Source of the DNA: CAWJHE01 sp963842455
GTDB lineage: Bacteria > Chloroflexota > Anaerolineae > Anaerolineales > UBA4823
Direction: 5' to 3'
DNA: 64,000 nucleotides
Assembly (NCBI GenBank): GCA_963842455.1
Contig: CAWJHE010000013.1
Coordinates: forward strand, 248,001-312,000
Made by a program: the position numbers and the translations under genes. The notes under the pieces are model-generated. The model was not told the origin of the DNA, ran no database searches, and worked only from the letters and a program-made list of their open reading frames with translations. Positions 47,946-57,318 of this stretch are shown piece by piece. The number at the start of each line of letters is the position of its first letter. Positions within the stretch are counted from its first letter, which is position 1.

Positions 47946-48887
47946 TTGGAGAAAATTGAGCGTTACCGGGGTTGTTTACTGGGATTGGCAACCGGCGACG
48001 CTGTTGGCACAACCCTGGAATTTCAATCCCCAGGAATGTTTTCCCCGTTGGACGATATGATCGGCGGGGGCCCTTTTGATTTGGCTCCCGGCGAATGGAC
48101 TGATGATACCTCCATGGCATTATGCCTGGCAGAAAGTTTGATTGAGAAACAGGGCTTTGATGCTGCAGATCAAATGGATCGATATCTACGGTGGTACCGG
48201 CAAGGATACCTATCCAGCAATAATAAATGTTTTGATGTTGGCGGTACAGTTAGCCGGTCTCTGCAAAGATACGAGCGCAGCGGGAATCCATTCAGCGGTC
48301 TGAATGACCCTTCAACAGCCGGCAATGGTTCTTTAATGCGCCTCGCACCTGTAGCCATGTATTATGCCCAGGATCCAGCACAAGCCTTATATTATGCAGC
48401 TCAAAGCTCTCGAACCACACATGGCGCTCAGGCAGCCGTCGATGCTTGTCAATATTTTGCCGGCTTATTAATCGGCGCAATTAACGGAAACGGCAAGGAT
48501 GAACTTCTTTCTCCATCTTACTGCCCTATTCCAGGATATTGGGATCGTCACCGCTTACATCCTGAGATCGCTGAAATTGCAAATGGTACCTATAAAGACT
48601 ATCAGCCTCCAGTCATTCGCGCCGATGGATATGTGGTTAAGTCTTTAGAAGCTGCCTTATGGGCTTTTCACAATAGCCGGGATTTTAGAGAAGGCTGTCT
48701 GTTAGTGGTTAACTTAGGCGATGATGCGGATACATCTGGCGCCATCTATGGTCAATTGGCTGGAGCTTTTTATGGAGAAACGGGGATTCCAGTCGAGTGG
48801 AGAGAAAAACTTTCCCTAAGATCAAAAATCGAGACGTTTGCAGAAAATCTTTATCACATGGGCAAAAACCCCCTGAGATTGTCTTAG
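47946..48887 (+). CDS. ADP-ribosylglycohydrolase family protein (DraG-like)
   Basis: Protein of 313 residues. The metal-binding motifs are GEWTDDTSMALCLAE and NLGDDADTSGAIYGQLAGAF, with the opening RYRGCLLGLATGDAVG. Members remove ADP-ribose from proteins or small molecules; the substrate here is unknown, and no ADP-ribosyltransferase is adjacent. The start is TTG at 47946, supported by CGGAGGAATAAG just before it. Confidence 0.9.
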   Translation: MEKIERYRGCLLGLATGDAVGTTLEFQSPGMFSPLDDMIGGGPFDLAPGEWTDDTSMALCLAESLIEKQGFDAADQMDRYLRWYRQGYLSSNNKCFDVGGTVSRSLQRYERSGNPFSGLNDPSTAGNGSLMRLAPVAMYYAQDPAQALYYAAQSSRTTHGAQAAVDACQYFAGLLIGAINGNGKDELLSPSYCPIPGYWDRHRLHPEIAEIANGTYKDYQPPVIRADGYVVKSLEAALWAFHNSRDFREGCLLVVNLGDDADTSGAIYGQLAGAFYGETGIPVEWREKLSLRSKIETFAENLYHMGKNPLRLS

Positions 48888-48921
48888 CAGCCATCAAACA
48901 AGCAACCTGGATCTTTAGCTG

Positions 48922-51190
48922 TTAATCTTCACCCATGTCCTGGCTTTCATCGCGTTCCAATAGAACATCACGCTCTCTTCCACCACTTACAGCCGAACCA
49001 ATTACCCCCAGTTCTTCCAATTCATCAATCAGGCGCGTGGCACGCGGATAGCCTATCCTTAACCGGCGTTGTAGCATCGATGCACTGGCACGTTGCGTAT
49101 TTCTGACAATCTCAATAGCCTGTTCCACCAGGTTATCCCTATCAGCAAGAACCTGTTCTTTCTCGATCATTTCATCCCATGGCGCTTGCTCTGGTTGATC
49201 ACCTTTTTCCTGGGATTTTTGCCAAAAAGTAATCACTCTCTCGACTTCAGGATCGCTGATCATAACTCCCTGGACGCGCACAGGTCCAGATGCTTCTGGG
49301 GGTAAAAATAGCATATCTCCACGGCCAAGTAAGGCCTCTGCTCCGACTGTATCCAGGATTACTCTAGAATCTATGGATGAAGCCACTGCAAAAGAAATTC
49401 TAGCCGGAAAGTTAGCCTTAATCAAACCGGTAACTACATCCGTGCTGGGGCGTTGCGTCGCCACAACCAGGTGAATACCTACCGCCCGAGCCATTTGCGC
49501 CAGGCGAACAAGATTGTGCTCAGTTTGGTCCGGAGCTGACATCATCAAATCTGCCAACTCATCGATCATAATCACAATTCTCGGTAAAGGTTGCTCACCT
49601 TTCTTGCGTCTGATTTTCCGGTTATGTGTGTCAATATTGCGCGAACGGGAGGACTCCAGGACTTTGTAGCGCCTTTCCATCTCGGCTACCGACCAGCGCA
49701 AAACAGCTAAGATGCGTTCCAGGTCAGTTTCTACCTTTCCAAACAGATGTGGTAAACCGTTAAATCGGACCAGTTCCACCATCTTGGGATCTATCATAAC
49801 CAGGCGTAAATCTTCAGGAGAATTATTGACTACCAGGCAAGTGGTAAAAGCTGCAATGCTAACTGATTTTCCTGATCCGGTTGTACCTGCAATTAAGAGA
49901 TGCGGCATAGAGGTCAAATCGGCAACAACAGGATTTCCAGATACATCACGTCCTAAGGCGATATTCAATGGCGAGGGCTTCTTGTGAAACATTTCTGATT
50001 CCAGGATTGGTCGTAACCGCACAATGCTGGAACGCAGATTAGGCACTTCAATGCCCACGTAAGGCCGGCCTGGAACTGGCGCCTCAATACGTAGACGTTC
50101 CGCAGAGAGAGCTAGAGCCAGGTCCCGTCCCAAGGCTGAAATTTGCGCCACGCGGACTTTTTGCCTGGTGGCTGCATCACCTTCGAGACCGTTTTTATCC
50201 TTTTCTACATATCCAGGCTCAACAGCAAACTGGGTAACTGTCGGTCCCACCCGGAAAGCCAACCACCCTGGCAGGGATACCAAATTCCGAAAGGGTTTTC
50301 TCGATCAAGCCTGCAGTCAAATTGATATTGCGTTCATCTGGACGATTAAATGGTTCATTGACTAAAAGATCAAGGCTTGGCAGATGTTCATCGCGAACAA
50401 TTGATTGGATCGGTTTTTCCTGGTTATCGACCTGGACGCGGAAATTCTTTCGGAACTGAGGCGGCAATGGGATGCGGCGCTTTCTTTGATTCTCAGCTGG
50501 AGAAGAAGCCAAATCGGTATTGCCAAGGGGTATTTCGCTAATCCCCGAATCCATTGGTTCGAAAGCTAATGGCTCATAAGAAGAATTTTGCTGTTTTCTA
50601 GCCCAGCGGACAAATGATGGCAGCAAACCTGAACCCGTCATCCCCCCCCATAGCATGACCAGGCTGGCAAACAATCCGATCAGCCAGGCGCTGGCTGAGC
50701 CGTAGGATTTGAATGGCAGACTCAACAAAAGGACCAGTCCCCAACCTATTCTCCCGCCATCCAAACCTGCCTCTGCTCGGTCAAACGAAGACCCCCCCAA
50801 GACAGCCAACAATGCTAAGGATGCGAATGCAGCCAATTCCAGCATCAAAATCCGCCACCAGGCAATTTGAAATAATGTTCCTTGGGTTTTTCGACGTAAT
50901 AAAGATAAACCTACACTCGCCAGGGTCACAACGACCCATAAACTACCCCAGCCGAGCCAGAGTTGCAGGATTCCTGTCCACCAGGATAAGACACCTCTGG
51001 ACAATTCAGGCATAAAAAGCGCCACCAAGGTCATAAGAGCCAGAGACAAGCAGAAAATGCCGAGAATATCCCAGGCATATCTTTCCAGGTTCGTTAGAAG
51101 ACGAACTAGCTTCCCAGACCATAAAGATTTGTCTTCTGAAGATGGATAATTTTCTGGAGTTTGCTGTTTACTTTGAGGCATCTTATACAT
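48922..51190 (-). CDS. ftsK: DNA translocase FtsK/SpoIIIE (frame break near 50262)
   Basis: About 755 residues across a frame break. Four N-terminal membrane helices (to about 190), linker, alpha domain, RecA-like motor with Walker A IAGTTGSGKSVSIAAF and Walker B RIVIMIDELADLMM, then a C-terminal gamma winged helix (ASMLQRRLRIGYPRATRLIDELE). The first frame runs through GIPARVVGF and then loses the family; the second picks up at FRVGPTVTQFAVEPG. One extra T in GGCTTTCC at about 50262 restores continuity. It moves chromosomal DNA during division. Confidence 0.93.
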
Positions 51191-51237
51191 TTTTGGCAGG
51201 TATTCTTACTAGAAAAGTGGTCCTGGTAAAAATATTG

Positions 51238-52191
51238 TCAAGCAGAATCGGATTGAATTTGAGATGGTGATCTTTTGGATGCTAGCAAGATACCTATCAG
51301 GATAAGTATAGCACCAATTATCTTAAACAAACCTGGGCTCTCATGCAAAATGAAATAAGCCAAAATGGTAGAACCGACGGGTTCACCCAAAAAGGTAATA
51401 GAAACATAAGCTGCCGAGAGATAACCCAAAGCCCAATTGAAAGATGAATGTCCTAACAACTGGGGAACAAGAGCTAATAATAAGATCATTAAATAAGTCA
51501 CTGGTAAAAATCCAAAAGGAGATTGACCGGCTATGATCATCACAAAGATGAGCACAACGGCTGCCATGCCATAGACAATAAAGATATAACTGGTGAGCGA
51601 TATATTCGCCCGCAATTGACGCCCAATGATGATATAGCCTGCGCCCATGACTGCTCCGGTCAAAGCAAGCATATCCCCCAAGAATGCTTCACCGCGGACA
51701 AAATCGCCGAATGGCGGGCAAACCAAACCTGTAGAAGTCAGGCTACAAACATCACTAATCCCCACTAAAGCGCTGCCAAGTAGTGTAAGGGATAGTCCCA
51801 TGATGATCCATTTCGAAAGTGACTCTTTCAATGCAAATGGAGATAGAAGAGCTACCCAGAGCGGCGAGGTGGATACCAATACTACAGAACTGGCAACACT
51901 GGTGTATTCCAAAGATGAAATCCAAGATGCAAAATGCACAGCCAGGAAAAAACCGGAAAGCAAAGCCAGCAATAGTTGTTTGCGTTGTAAGTTAACCAAT
52001 TCCTTACGTTGCCTGATTAAAGCGAATGGAGCGAGGATCAGAGTAGCTAAGGTCAACCTGACGGCAGCAATAACCAGAGAAGGCGCCTCCTGTTGAGCAA
52101 AACGGATAAAAATTGAGGCCGTTGAGACAGCTAAAATGCCAAACAATATGACGACTAAAGGTGGTACTGGTGGTGGCTGTTTGTTCCGCAT
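51238..52191 (-). CDS. EamA/DMT-family transporter
   Basis: Integral membrane protein of 317 residues with ten predicted helices in two EamA repeats (about 10-145 and 165-305). Landmarks FGILAVSTASIFIRFAQQEAP and the second-repeat FLGEPVGSTILAYFILHES. Drug/metabolite exporter family with unknown substrate. Positioned just downstream of ftsK's start on the same strand and of sodX; no strong Shine-Dalgarno before ATG 52191. Confidence 0.9.
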   Translation of the reverse strand: MRNKQPPPVPPLVVILFGILAVSTASIFIRFAQQEAPSLVIAAVRLTLATLILAPFALIRQRKELVNLQRKQLLLALLSGFFLAVHFASWISSLEYTSVASSVVLVSTSPLWVALLSPFALKESLSKWIIMGLSLTLLGSALVGISDVCSLTSTGLVCPPFGDFVRGEAFLGDMLALTGAVMGAGYIIIGRQLRANISLTSYIFIVYGMAAVVLIFVMIIAGQSPFGFLPVTYLMILLLALVPQLLGHSSFNWALGYLSAAYVSITFLGEPVGSTILAYFILHESPGLFKIIGAILILIGILLASKRSPSQIQSDSA

Positions 52192-52208
52192 AGAATTTTC
52201 AGGCTGGT

Positions 52209-52529
52209 TTATAAATTTTTTCTTGATGGATGACGAATATGAAAGATCATTTTACCCACCAACCACTCATACTCAACCAAACCAAATTGCCGGCTGTCCG
52301 TACTTTCTGGATGAGTTCCAATTACAGAATATTGCTTTCCATCGTCCGATAACCAGTCAATCTTCTTAATTAAAATGCCATAATATGGATGTTTGAGTAC
52401 AACAATATCCCCCCGATGGTATCGAAAAAAACGCCAAAGCAAAAAGGGGATTTTGAATACTATCACAAAATCCCCTTCCTGGATTAAAGGAAACAGGCTA
52501 TTTCCTGTGACCTTTAAAATTCGAAACAT
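52209..52529 (-). CDS. sodX: Nickel-type superoxide dismutase maturation protease (S26 family)
   Basis: Protein of 106 residues of the signal-peptidase-like S24/S26 fold. Catalytic Ser is in VTGNSLFPLIQEGD and the general-base Lys is in the following strand region (DIVVLKHP). It should cut the pro-sequence of Ni-SOD to expose the nickel-binding histidine. Its ATG overlaps the sodN stop (TAATG), which indicates translational coupling. Confidence 0.88.
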   Translation of the reverse strand: MFRILKVTGNSLFPLIQEGDFVIVFKIPFLLWRFFRYHRGDIVVLKHPYYGILIKKIDWLSDDGKQYSVIGTHPESTDSRQFGLVEYEWLVGKMIFHIRHPSRKNL

Positions 52530-53026
52530 TAGAGCGCTGGATAGACCAATTCAAGGGCAGGTGCATAGGGAGCTTTAGCACGTTTTGTCGCCACATTCTT
52601 GGTAGCCCAGAAAATTTCGGCAAATTGATTTATAGCTTCAACGAATTCTACCGCGGCATCCCGGTCGGTAGACTGTCGTACTTTGGAGCCTAATTGCATG
52701 ATCTTATGGGTTAAGGCATTCAGTTCCGGATATTTTTCCACATGCTGAGCTTTGATGTAATCTCCCCAAATGACACGTACTTCATGTTTGGCTTTCTCAG
52801 CATGTTCTTCCTTCACAGAGATATATCTCGACATGCTGTTCTCATGCTCTTTGCCAGAATGGCCTTTTGCTTCAAGATCATTCATCAAATCGAGCATTCG
52901 CACAACAGTCAATGCAGCGATTTGAGCTGTAATCGGGTCGTAAATGCCGCAGGGAACATCACAATGTGCCTTCGCCTGTTCAAAACCAAGTTTTCCATCT
53001 AAACCATTCAGTAATCTGTAGATCAT
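52529..53026 (-). CDS. sodN: Nickel superoxide dismutase precursor
   Basis: Protein of 165 residues, converts superoxide to oxygen and peroxide. The nickel hook HCDVPCGIY follows a 20-residue pro-sequence ending in AKA; His21, Cys22 and Cys26 become residues 1, 2 and 6 after processing. The four-helix body contains MSRYISVKEEHAEKAKHEVR. AGGAGG precedes ATG 53026. A convincing promoter lies upstream. The adjacent protease gene supplies maturation. A nickel enzyme for oxygen defence fits a genome that also uses [NiFe]-hydrogenase. Confidence 0.96.
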   Translation of the reverse strand: MIYRLLNGLDGKLGFEQAKAHCDVPCGIYDPITAQIAALTVVRMLDLMNDLEAKGHSGKEHENSMSRYISVKEEHAEKAKHEVRVIWGDYIKAQHVEKYPELNALTHKIMQLGSKVRQSTDRDAAVEFVEAINQFAEIFWATKNVATKRAKAPYAPALELVYPAL

Positions 53027-53098
53027 TTTGTCCTCCTCTATCTATTCTATCTTGATCATTCATGCTGTCATCCAGCAATAATTCGGTTATTAATTATG

Positions 53099-53127
53099 AT
53101 TTTACTCATAAATATTGGTCCTGTCAA
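53099..53127 (-). promoter_or_regulatory. Promoter of sodN-sodX
   Basis: On the minus strand TTGACA (53127-53122), 17-nt spacer, TAAAAT (53104-53099), about 75 nt before the sodN start. Confidence 0.8.
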
Positions 53128-53231
53128 GCAAAATTAATTTTTGCTAGAAAGTAGTTATTCCATCGGGGCAACCTTTAACCCTGAAAATAGTATGAACGGC
53201 TGAAAGAAACAGGAAATTCATCACAACTTGC

Positions 53232-53260
53232 TTGACAAAGGTCAGGGGGGAGGCTACAAT
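53232..53260 (+). promoter_or_regulatory. Promoter of the ferredoxin gene
   Basis: TTGACA (53232-53237), 17-nt spacer, TACAAT (53255-53260), about 98 nt before the ferredoxin start. With the sodN promoter it explains the 331-base divergent gap. Confidence 0.8.
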
Positions 53261-53357
53261 TTTTAAAAGAGATTATCACTGGGATCATCAGGTTTAACCA
53301 ATCTACAGATAAGCTCTGTTCAATAAATCAATACACTTTATCAGGAGGAAAAATCCA

Positions 53358-53756
53358 ATGACGCATATTATCACAAGCTTGTGCCTGCGCGACTCTGGTT
53401 GTGTTGAAGTATGTCCCGTGGAATGCATCATCCCGGGCAAACCTCAGGAAGAATGGCCCTGGTTCTATATCGACCCAGACACATGCATTGACTGTGGCGC
53501 TTGCATCCCTGAGTGCCCGTACGAAGCAATTTTCCCAGAGGACGAGGTTCCCGAGGCTTACACCGCAAAAGGTGGAGAATTTATCAGCCGTATAGGTTTG
53601 AAAGGCCATTATGAAGGAACCAATCACCACGGCGACGCAGTCGTTCTGGATAGTGTCCGCGCCCTTGATGCTGGGGAAGTAGTAGATCTGACCAAAGACA
53701 TTCAACCCAATTACGATTACTTTCAAAAAGGTCCAGGCTACAGCGCGCTGGATTAG
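53358..53756 (+). CDS. Ferredoxin with two iron-sulfur clusters and C-terminal extension
   Basis: Protein of 132 residues. First cluster site: LCLRDSGCVEVCPVECI, as in seven-iron or FdxA-type ferredoxins. Second site: CIDCGACIPECPYEAI. A 70-residue C-terminal tail ends DYFQKGPGYSALD. Soluble electron carrier; possibly serves ferredoxin-dependent enzymes of this anaerobe. CAGGAGGAAAAATCCA precedes ATG 53358. Confidence 0.92.
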   Translation: MTHIITSLCLRDSGCVEVCPVECIIPGKPQEEWPWFYIDPDTCIDCGACIPECPYEAIFPEDEVPEAYTAKGGEFISRIGLKGHYEGTNHHGDAVVLDSVRALDAGEVVDLTKDIQPNYDYFQKGPGYSALD

Positions 53757-53776
53757 TTAACCATTACTGGATATTA

Positions 53777-53814
53777 AATATCAGGGCTGTTGTGAAACGG
53801 CCCTGATATTTTTA
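53777..53814 (+). terminator. Intrinsic terminator between ferredoxin and lipoprotein genes
   Basis: AATATCAGGGC pairs with GCCCTGATATT around a 12-nt loop, followed by TTTT; it can serve both convergent genes. Confidence 0.9.
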
Positions 53815-53861
53815 TTAATATTGTGGTTCAAGGATTGATTCTTTTTACCTCTATGTCGGCA

Positions 53862-54737
53862 TCATTGGCTGGTTTTCAGGTTCAAAGTTCCAGCCCCCAT
53901 ATCAACATTAATGGTTAATACTGGTCCGCTGCCATTTAAAACATATTGGTCGCCATTCTTTTGCCATGGGTCATCAGCATCAATCGTAACCAACCCACCC
54001 TTAAAGATTACTCTAGCGTTCGTCCCTTCTGGTATCACCACAGTTATCTGGCTCACACCAGATTCAACTGTGACTACACTATCTCTCAAAATACCGCCAG
54101 TGAAATCCAGATAGTATTCACCTGCCCCACTTCTAAAGATCATGGACGCAAAATTCGCATATCCCAATCCGTGCAATTTGACATTTGATGCACCCGTAAC
54201 GTAACGTAAACTATCCATAGCAGCCAGGTTTGGAGTAGAAAAGCGTAAGTCTACCTCTGCAGCACCATCTGTGATTTCTAGATTTTTTATCGAAAGACTT
54301 CCTAATTCATAACTCCCTTTATAGGCGCCTGCCTGGACGGAAAGGTTCATGAGAGCATTACCAAGGAGCAAGTTCCATTGGTTCTTAACATTGTCAACCT
54401 TTCGAATATCCGGAATACCGTCGATCTCAAAGTTTCCGGTTTCAAGGTGAACACGATTGTTTTCGACCTCAATTACAGGTTTAAATTCTTCCACATTGTA
54501 AGTCGCTTCTCCAGAAATCAGATAAGACTCATTTCCTGATGCGATGGTTAATTCTCCAGCTCCAAAATCGATATCAACATCCACCACCTCCGCCTCAGGG
54601 GCAGCGACCTGGATTGTTTCTGTTTTGATGGCACCGGTAGTTATTTCCTGCACGGGTAAATTCAAGGTTACACTGCACCCTAAACTGGCAAGTATCAGCG
54701 CGGATATCGCGAGAAGGATCAACATTTTCTTCATCAT
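53862..54737 (-). CDS. Lipoprotein with LiaF/toast-rack-like adhesin domain
   Basis: Protein of 291 residues. Signal peptide with lipobox ASLGC, then a beta-rich domain: VDIDFGAGELTIASG, LSIKNLEITDGAAEVDLRFS, a further repeat YVTGASNVKLHGLGYANF, and SQITVVIPEGTNARV. This pattern is like the toast_rack/DUF2154 and LiaF-type stacked beta domains. Role unknown; such proteins sit on the outer face of the membrane. The start at 54737 has GGAGG six nt upstream; the longer in-frame start at 54773 lacks one. Confidence 0.8.
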   Translation of the reverse strand: MMKKMLILLAISALILASLGCSVTLNLPVQEITTGAIKTETIQVAAPEAEVVDVDIDFGAGELTIASGNESYLISGEATYNVEEFKPVIEVENNRVHLETGNFEIDGIPDIRKVDNVKNQWNLLLGNALMNLSVQAGAYKGSYELGSLSIKNLEITDGAAEVDLRFSTPNLAAMDSLRYVTGASNVKLHGLGYANFASMIFRSGAGEYYLDFTGGILRDSVVTVESGVSQITVVIPEGTNARVIFKGGLVTIDADDPWQKNGDQYVLNGSGPVLTINVDMGAGTLNLKTSQ

Positions 54738-54907
54738 AAATTCCTCCAAATTAAAATTCAACTTGCTAAGCAAAGCAATCTATAAGGCAAGGATACTGTT
54801 GATTATTATACGTCTCAGTACGCTCAAAGTCGCGAACTATTACAGAATAACCCTTGCAGCAGAAGCAAAAATCAGGCAAAATAAGGATGGATTACAAGGA
54901 GGTTTAG

Positions 54908-55303
54908 ATGACAAATCAATCATCCAAAAACGAAAACCTTGCAGATGAATTCCAGGCATTAGGGAAGAACCTGGTTGATGTCATGCGAGCTGCCTGGGAA
55001 AGCCCAGAAAGAAAGCGCTTACAGCAAGAGATCGAAAGTGGATTGCAGGAACTGGAAACCACTATAAAACGAGAAGCAGAGACTTTCTCCAACAGTCCCA
55101 CTGGTGAGCGATTAAAACAAGATGTAAGCAAGTTGGGCGAAAAAATTAATACCAATGAAACCCCAGAATTAATTCGCCAGGAACTCATCAAGGCTTTGCA
55201 GACAGCAAATTTTGAGCTGCAGAACATTATTAATCGCTGGTCGACAGATCAACCACAAGACTCGGATTCTCGAAGTGAAGAACCTGGTGAAGGTCAGCAA
55301 TGA
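54908..55303 (+). CDS. Hypothetical helical protein
   Basis: Protein of 131 residues, not recognised as a named family. Highly charged and almost entirely helical, with heptad-like segments (LQQEIESGLQELETTIKREA) and an acidic C-terminus. No membrane segment or signal peptide. Very strong Shine-Dalgarno (ACAAGGAGGTTTAG) before ATG 54908. It overlaps the next small gene by ATGA, so the two are translated together. Confidence 0.75.
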   Translation: MTNQSSKNENLADEFQALGKNLVDVMRAAWESPERKRLQQEIESGLQELETTIKREAETFSNSPTGERLKQDVSKLGEKINTNETPELIRQELIKALQTANFELQNIINRWSTDQPQDSDSRSEEPGEGQQ

Positions 55304-55569
55304 CAAACTGGCTGATATCCGAAACCGAACCCAGCAACCCAACCAGGGTTCGAGGAATGATAATTACCCCCTTTTTTCATTCCGTGATCATCAACCTGCC
55401 AGGGTTTCCCATTTTCTTGGTTTGGAAAAGACCGGTTTCCATCCATATTGCCGACTCCCGCCAAAATGAAACAGTTATACCCATCCAGGATGTTACCCGC
55501 AACATTATCTTGGGAGTTCTTGCTTCCAGTATTTTATTCTGGTTGATCACCAGCAAGGGGCGCAAATAA
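55300..55569 (+). CDS. Small hypothetical membrane protein
   Basis: Protein of 89 residues, family not recognised. One hydrophobic helix near the C-terminus (NIILGVLASSILFWLI) and a less hydrophobic stretch in the middle. Its ATG overlaps the stop of the previous gene, which supports it being real. Confidence 0.6.
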   Translation: MTNWLISETEPSNPTRVRGMIITPFFHSVIINLPGFPIFLVWKRPVSIHIADSRQNETVIPIQDVTRNIILGVLASSILFWLITSKGRK

Positions 55570-55653
55570 CCTGGATGCAGGCCTCAATTCCAATGAATAG
55601 ATGCGATGGGTCAAACCCGAATAACAAGAGACGCTAGTATAGGAGTTAATCTA

Positions 55654-56109
55654 ATGGATAACGAAAACAAACCATCAACTGATATGAATGAACTGACCCA
55701 AAATTCAGATCAAACTATCCTTACACTCGAAGATATCATGGACACCTATCTTTCAAGTGCTGATGTAGATGCCGTTTATGGAGAGCCCTATGAGAAGGAC
55801 GGCCAAGTAATCATACCTGCGGCTGAAATCGTTGCTGGTTTCGGCTTTGGTATTGGATCAGGATATGGAAAGAAACAAGGGAGCGATGATACAGGCAGTG
55901 GAAGCGGCGGGGGAGGCGGCGGGCAAATTTTTTCTCGTCCTGTTGCAGTCATTATCGCCTCATCTGAAGGAGTTAGGGTTGAGCCGGTCGTTGACATAAC
56001 CAAAATAGCCCTGGCCGGATTGACAGCAGGCGCATTCATGCTTGGAACACTCTTGCGCATCAAAAACTTCAAAAATATAAGTGAGAAGAGTTTGATGAGC
56101 AAATCATAG
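55654..56109 (+). CDS. GerW/YtfJ-family protein
   Basis: Protein of 151 residues. The family core is DAVYGEPYEKDGQVIIPAAE, then VAGFGFGIGSGYG, a Gly/Ser-rich linker, and PVAVIIASSEGVRVEPVVD, followed by a C-terminal hydrophobic segment. GerW (YtfJ) is known from spore-forming Bacillota, but family members also occur in non-sporulating lineages. ATG 55654 with AGGAG is preferred over the longer in-frame start at 55606. Confidence 0.85.
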   Translation: MDNENKPSTDMNELTQNSDQTILTLEDIMDTYLSSADVDAVYGEPYEKDGQVIIPAAEIVAGFGFGIGSGYGKKQGSDDTGSGSGGGGGGQIFSRPVAVIIASSEGVRVEPVVDITKIALAGLTAGAFMLGTLLRIKNFKNISEKSLMSKS

Positions 56110-56110
56110 G

Positions 56111-57214
56111 ATGCACTCAAACCAAATTCCTGTAAACCAAATTATCCAGGGTGATTGCGCAGAGATTCTAAATACGTTTCCCGAGAATAGTATTGATCTC
56201 ATTTTTGCCGATCCACCTTATAATCTTCAACTGCAAAATGACCTTTGGAGACCCAATAATACGAAAGTAGAAGCCGTTAATGATGGTTGGGATCAGTTTT
56301 CCAGTTTCGGCGCCTACGATGATTTTACAAAAAAGTGGTTATCCGCGTGTAAAAGAGTATTAAAAGACAGTGGAACCATTTGGGTGATTGGCTCTTATCA
56401 TAATATTTTCCGCATTGGTAGCCTGATGCAAGATTTTGGCTTTTGGTTTCTTAATGATGTTATCTGGATCAAAACCAACCCCATGCCAAATTTTCGCGGT
56501 GTCCGTTTTGCTAATGCGCACGAAACCCTGATCTGGGCATGCAAACACAAGGGTGCACGCTACACTTTCAACCATCACGCCATGAAAGCCATCAATGATG
56601 AAAAACAAATGCGTAGTGACTGGCTTCTCCCAATCTGTAATGGATCAGAACGTCTGCGCGAAAATGGGCAGAAAGTGCATTCCACACAGAAACCACAAGC
56701 TCTGCTTTATCGCGTCATCGTATCATCCAGCAATCCGGGCGATGTTGTTTTGGATCCTTTTTTTGGAACAGGTACTACGGGAGTTGTTGCCAGCCTTTTA
56801 CATAGGAATTGGATTGGAATCGAAAAAGAACAAGATTATATTCATATCGCCCGCCAACGGATAGCCCAGACAATCCAAGAGCCTTATGAACCTAGGGTGT
56901 TCGAAGTTCGTAACACCAAGAAATTAGAGCCGCGCCTGCCGTTCAGCAGCCTCGTTGAAGCGGGCTTGATTAAACCAGGACAAATTCTCTATTTTCAAGG
57001 GAAAAATGATCTGATCAGCAAAGTAAAACCGGATGGGAAAATACAAATTTCCGGTTTTGAAGGTTCCATTCACCAAACAGGAAAACACCTGCTAAATGGA
57101 AGCCCTTGTAACGGTTGGGATGTGTGGTATTACAAGAATGATCTTGGAGAAATGCAACCCATCAATGACTTGAGGATTCTGCTCCGCAAGCAAAAAAACC
57201 GCCAGTCCAGATAA
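56111..57214 (+). CDS. CcrM-type adenine DNA methyltransferase (orphan)
   Basis: Protein of 367 residues, beta-class N6-adenine methyltransferase. Catalytic motif DPPYNLQL (about 34-41), GSYHNIFRIG, NPMPNFRGVRFANAHETLIW, MRSDWLLPIC, HSTQKPQALLYRVI, and SAM-binding LDPFFGTGTTG. The C-terminal ~80 residues (EPRLPFSSLVEAGLIKPGQ, SIHQTGK, CNGWDVWYY) form the domain typical of cell-cycle-regulated CcrM enzymes, so GANTC is the likely site. No restriction endonuclease is adjacent. It starts 1 nt after the GerW-like stop. Confidence 0.92.
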   Translation: MHSNQIPVNQIIQGDCAEILNTFPENSIDLIFADPPYNLQLQNDLWRPNNTKVEAVNDGWDQFSSFGAYDDFTKKWLSACKRVLKDSGTIWVIGSYHNIFRIGSLMQDFGFWFLNDVIWIKTNPMPNFRGVRFANAHETLIWACKHKGARYTFNHHAMKAINDEKQMRSDWLLPICNGSERLRENGQKVHSTQKPQALLYRVIVSSSNPGDVVLDPFFGTGTTGVVASLLHRNWIGIEKEQDYIHIARQRIAQTIQEPYEPRVFEVRNTKKLEPRLPFSSLVEAGLIKPGQILYFQGKNDLISKVKPDGKIQISGFEGSIHQTGKHLLNGSPCNGWDVWYYKNDLGEMQPINDLRILLRKQKNRQSR

Positions 57215-57242
57215 AGATCAGCTATGAAACCTGGAAAACAGC

Positions 57243-57271
57243 TTGACAGTCTGTAATCGATGCGATAGCAT
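57243..57271 (+). promoter_or_regulatory. Candidate promoter of the phosphatidyltransferase-lgt unit
   Basis: TTGACA (57243-57248), 17-nt spacer, TAGCAT (57266-57271), 47 nt before the GTG start. Confidence 0.55.
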
Positions 57272-57318
57272 ACCTGGATAAATTCTATCGTGGATTCAAT
57301 GAAAGGTCTCTTAACCTA

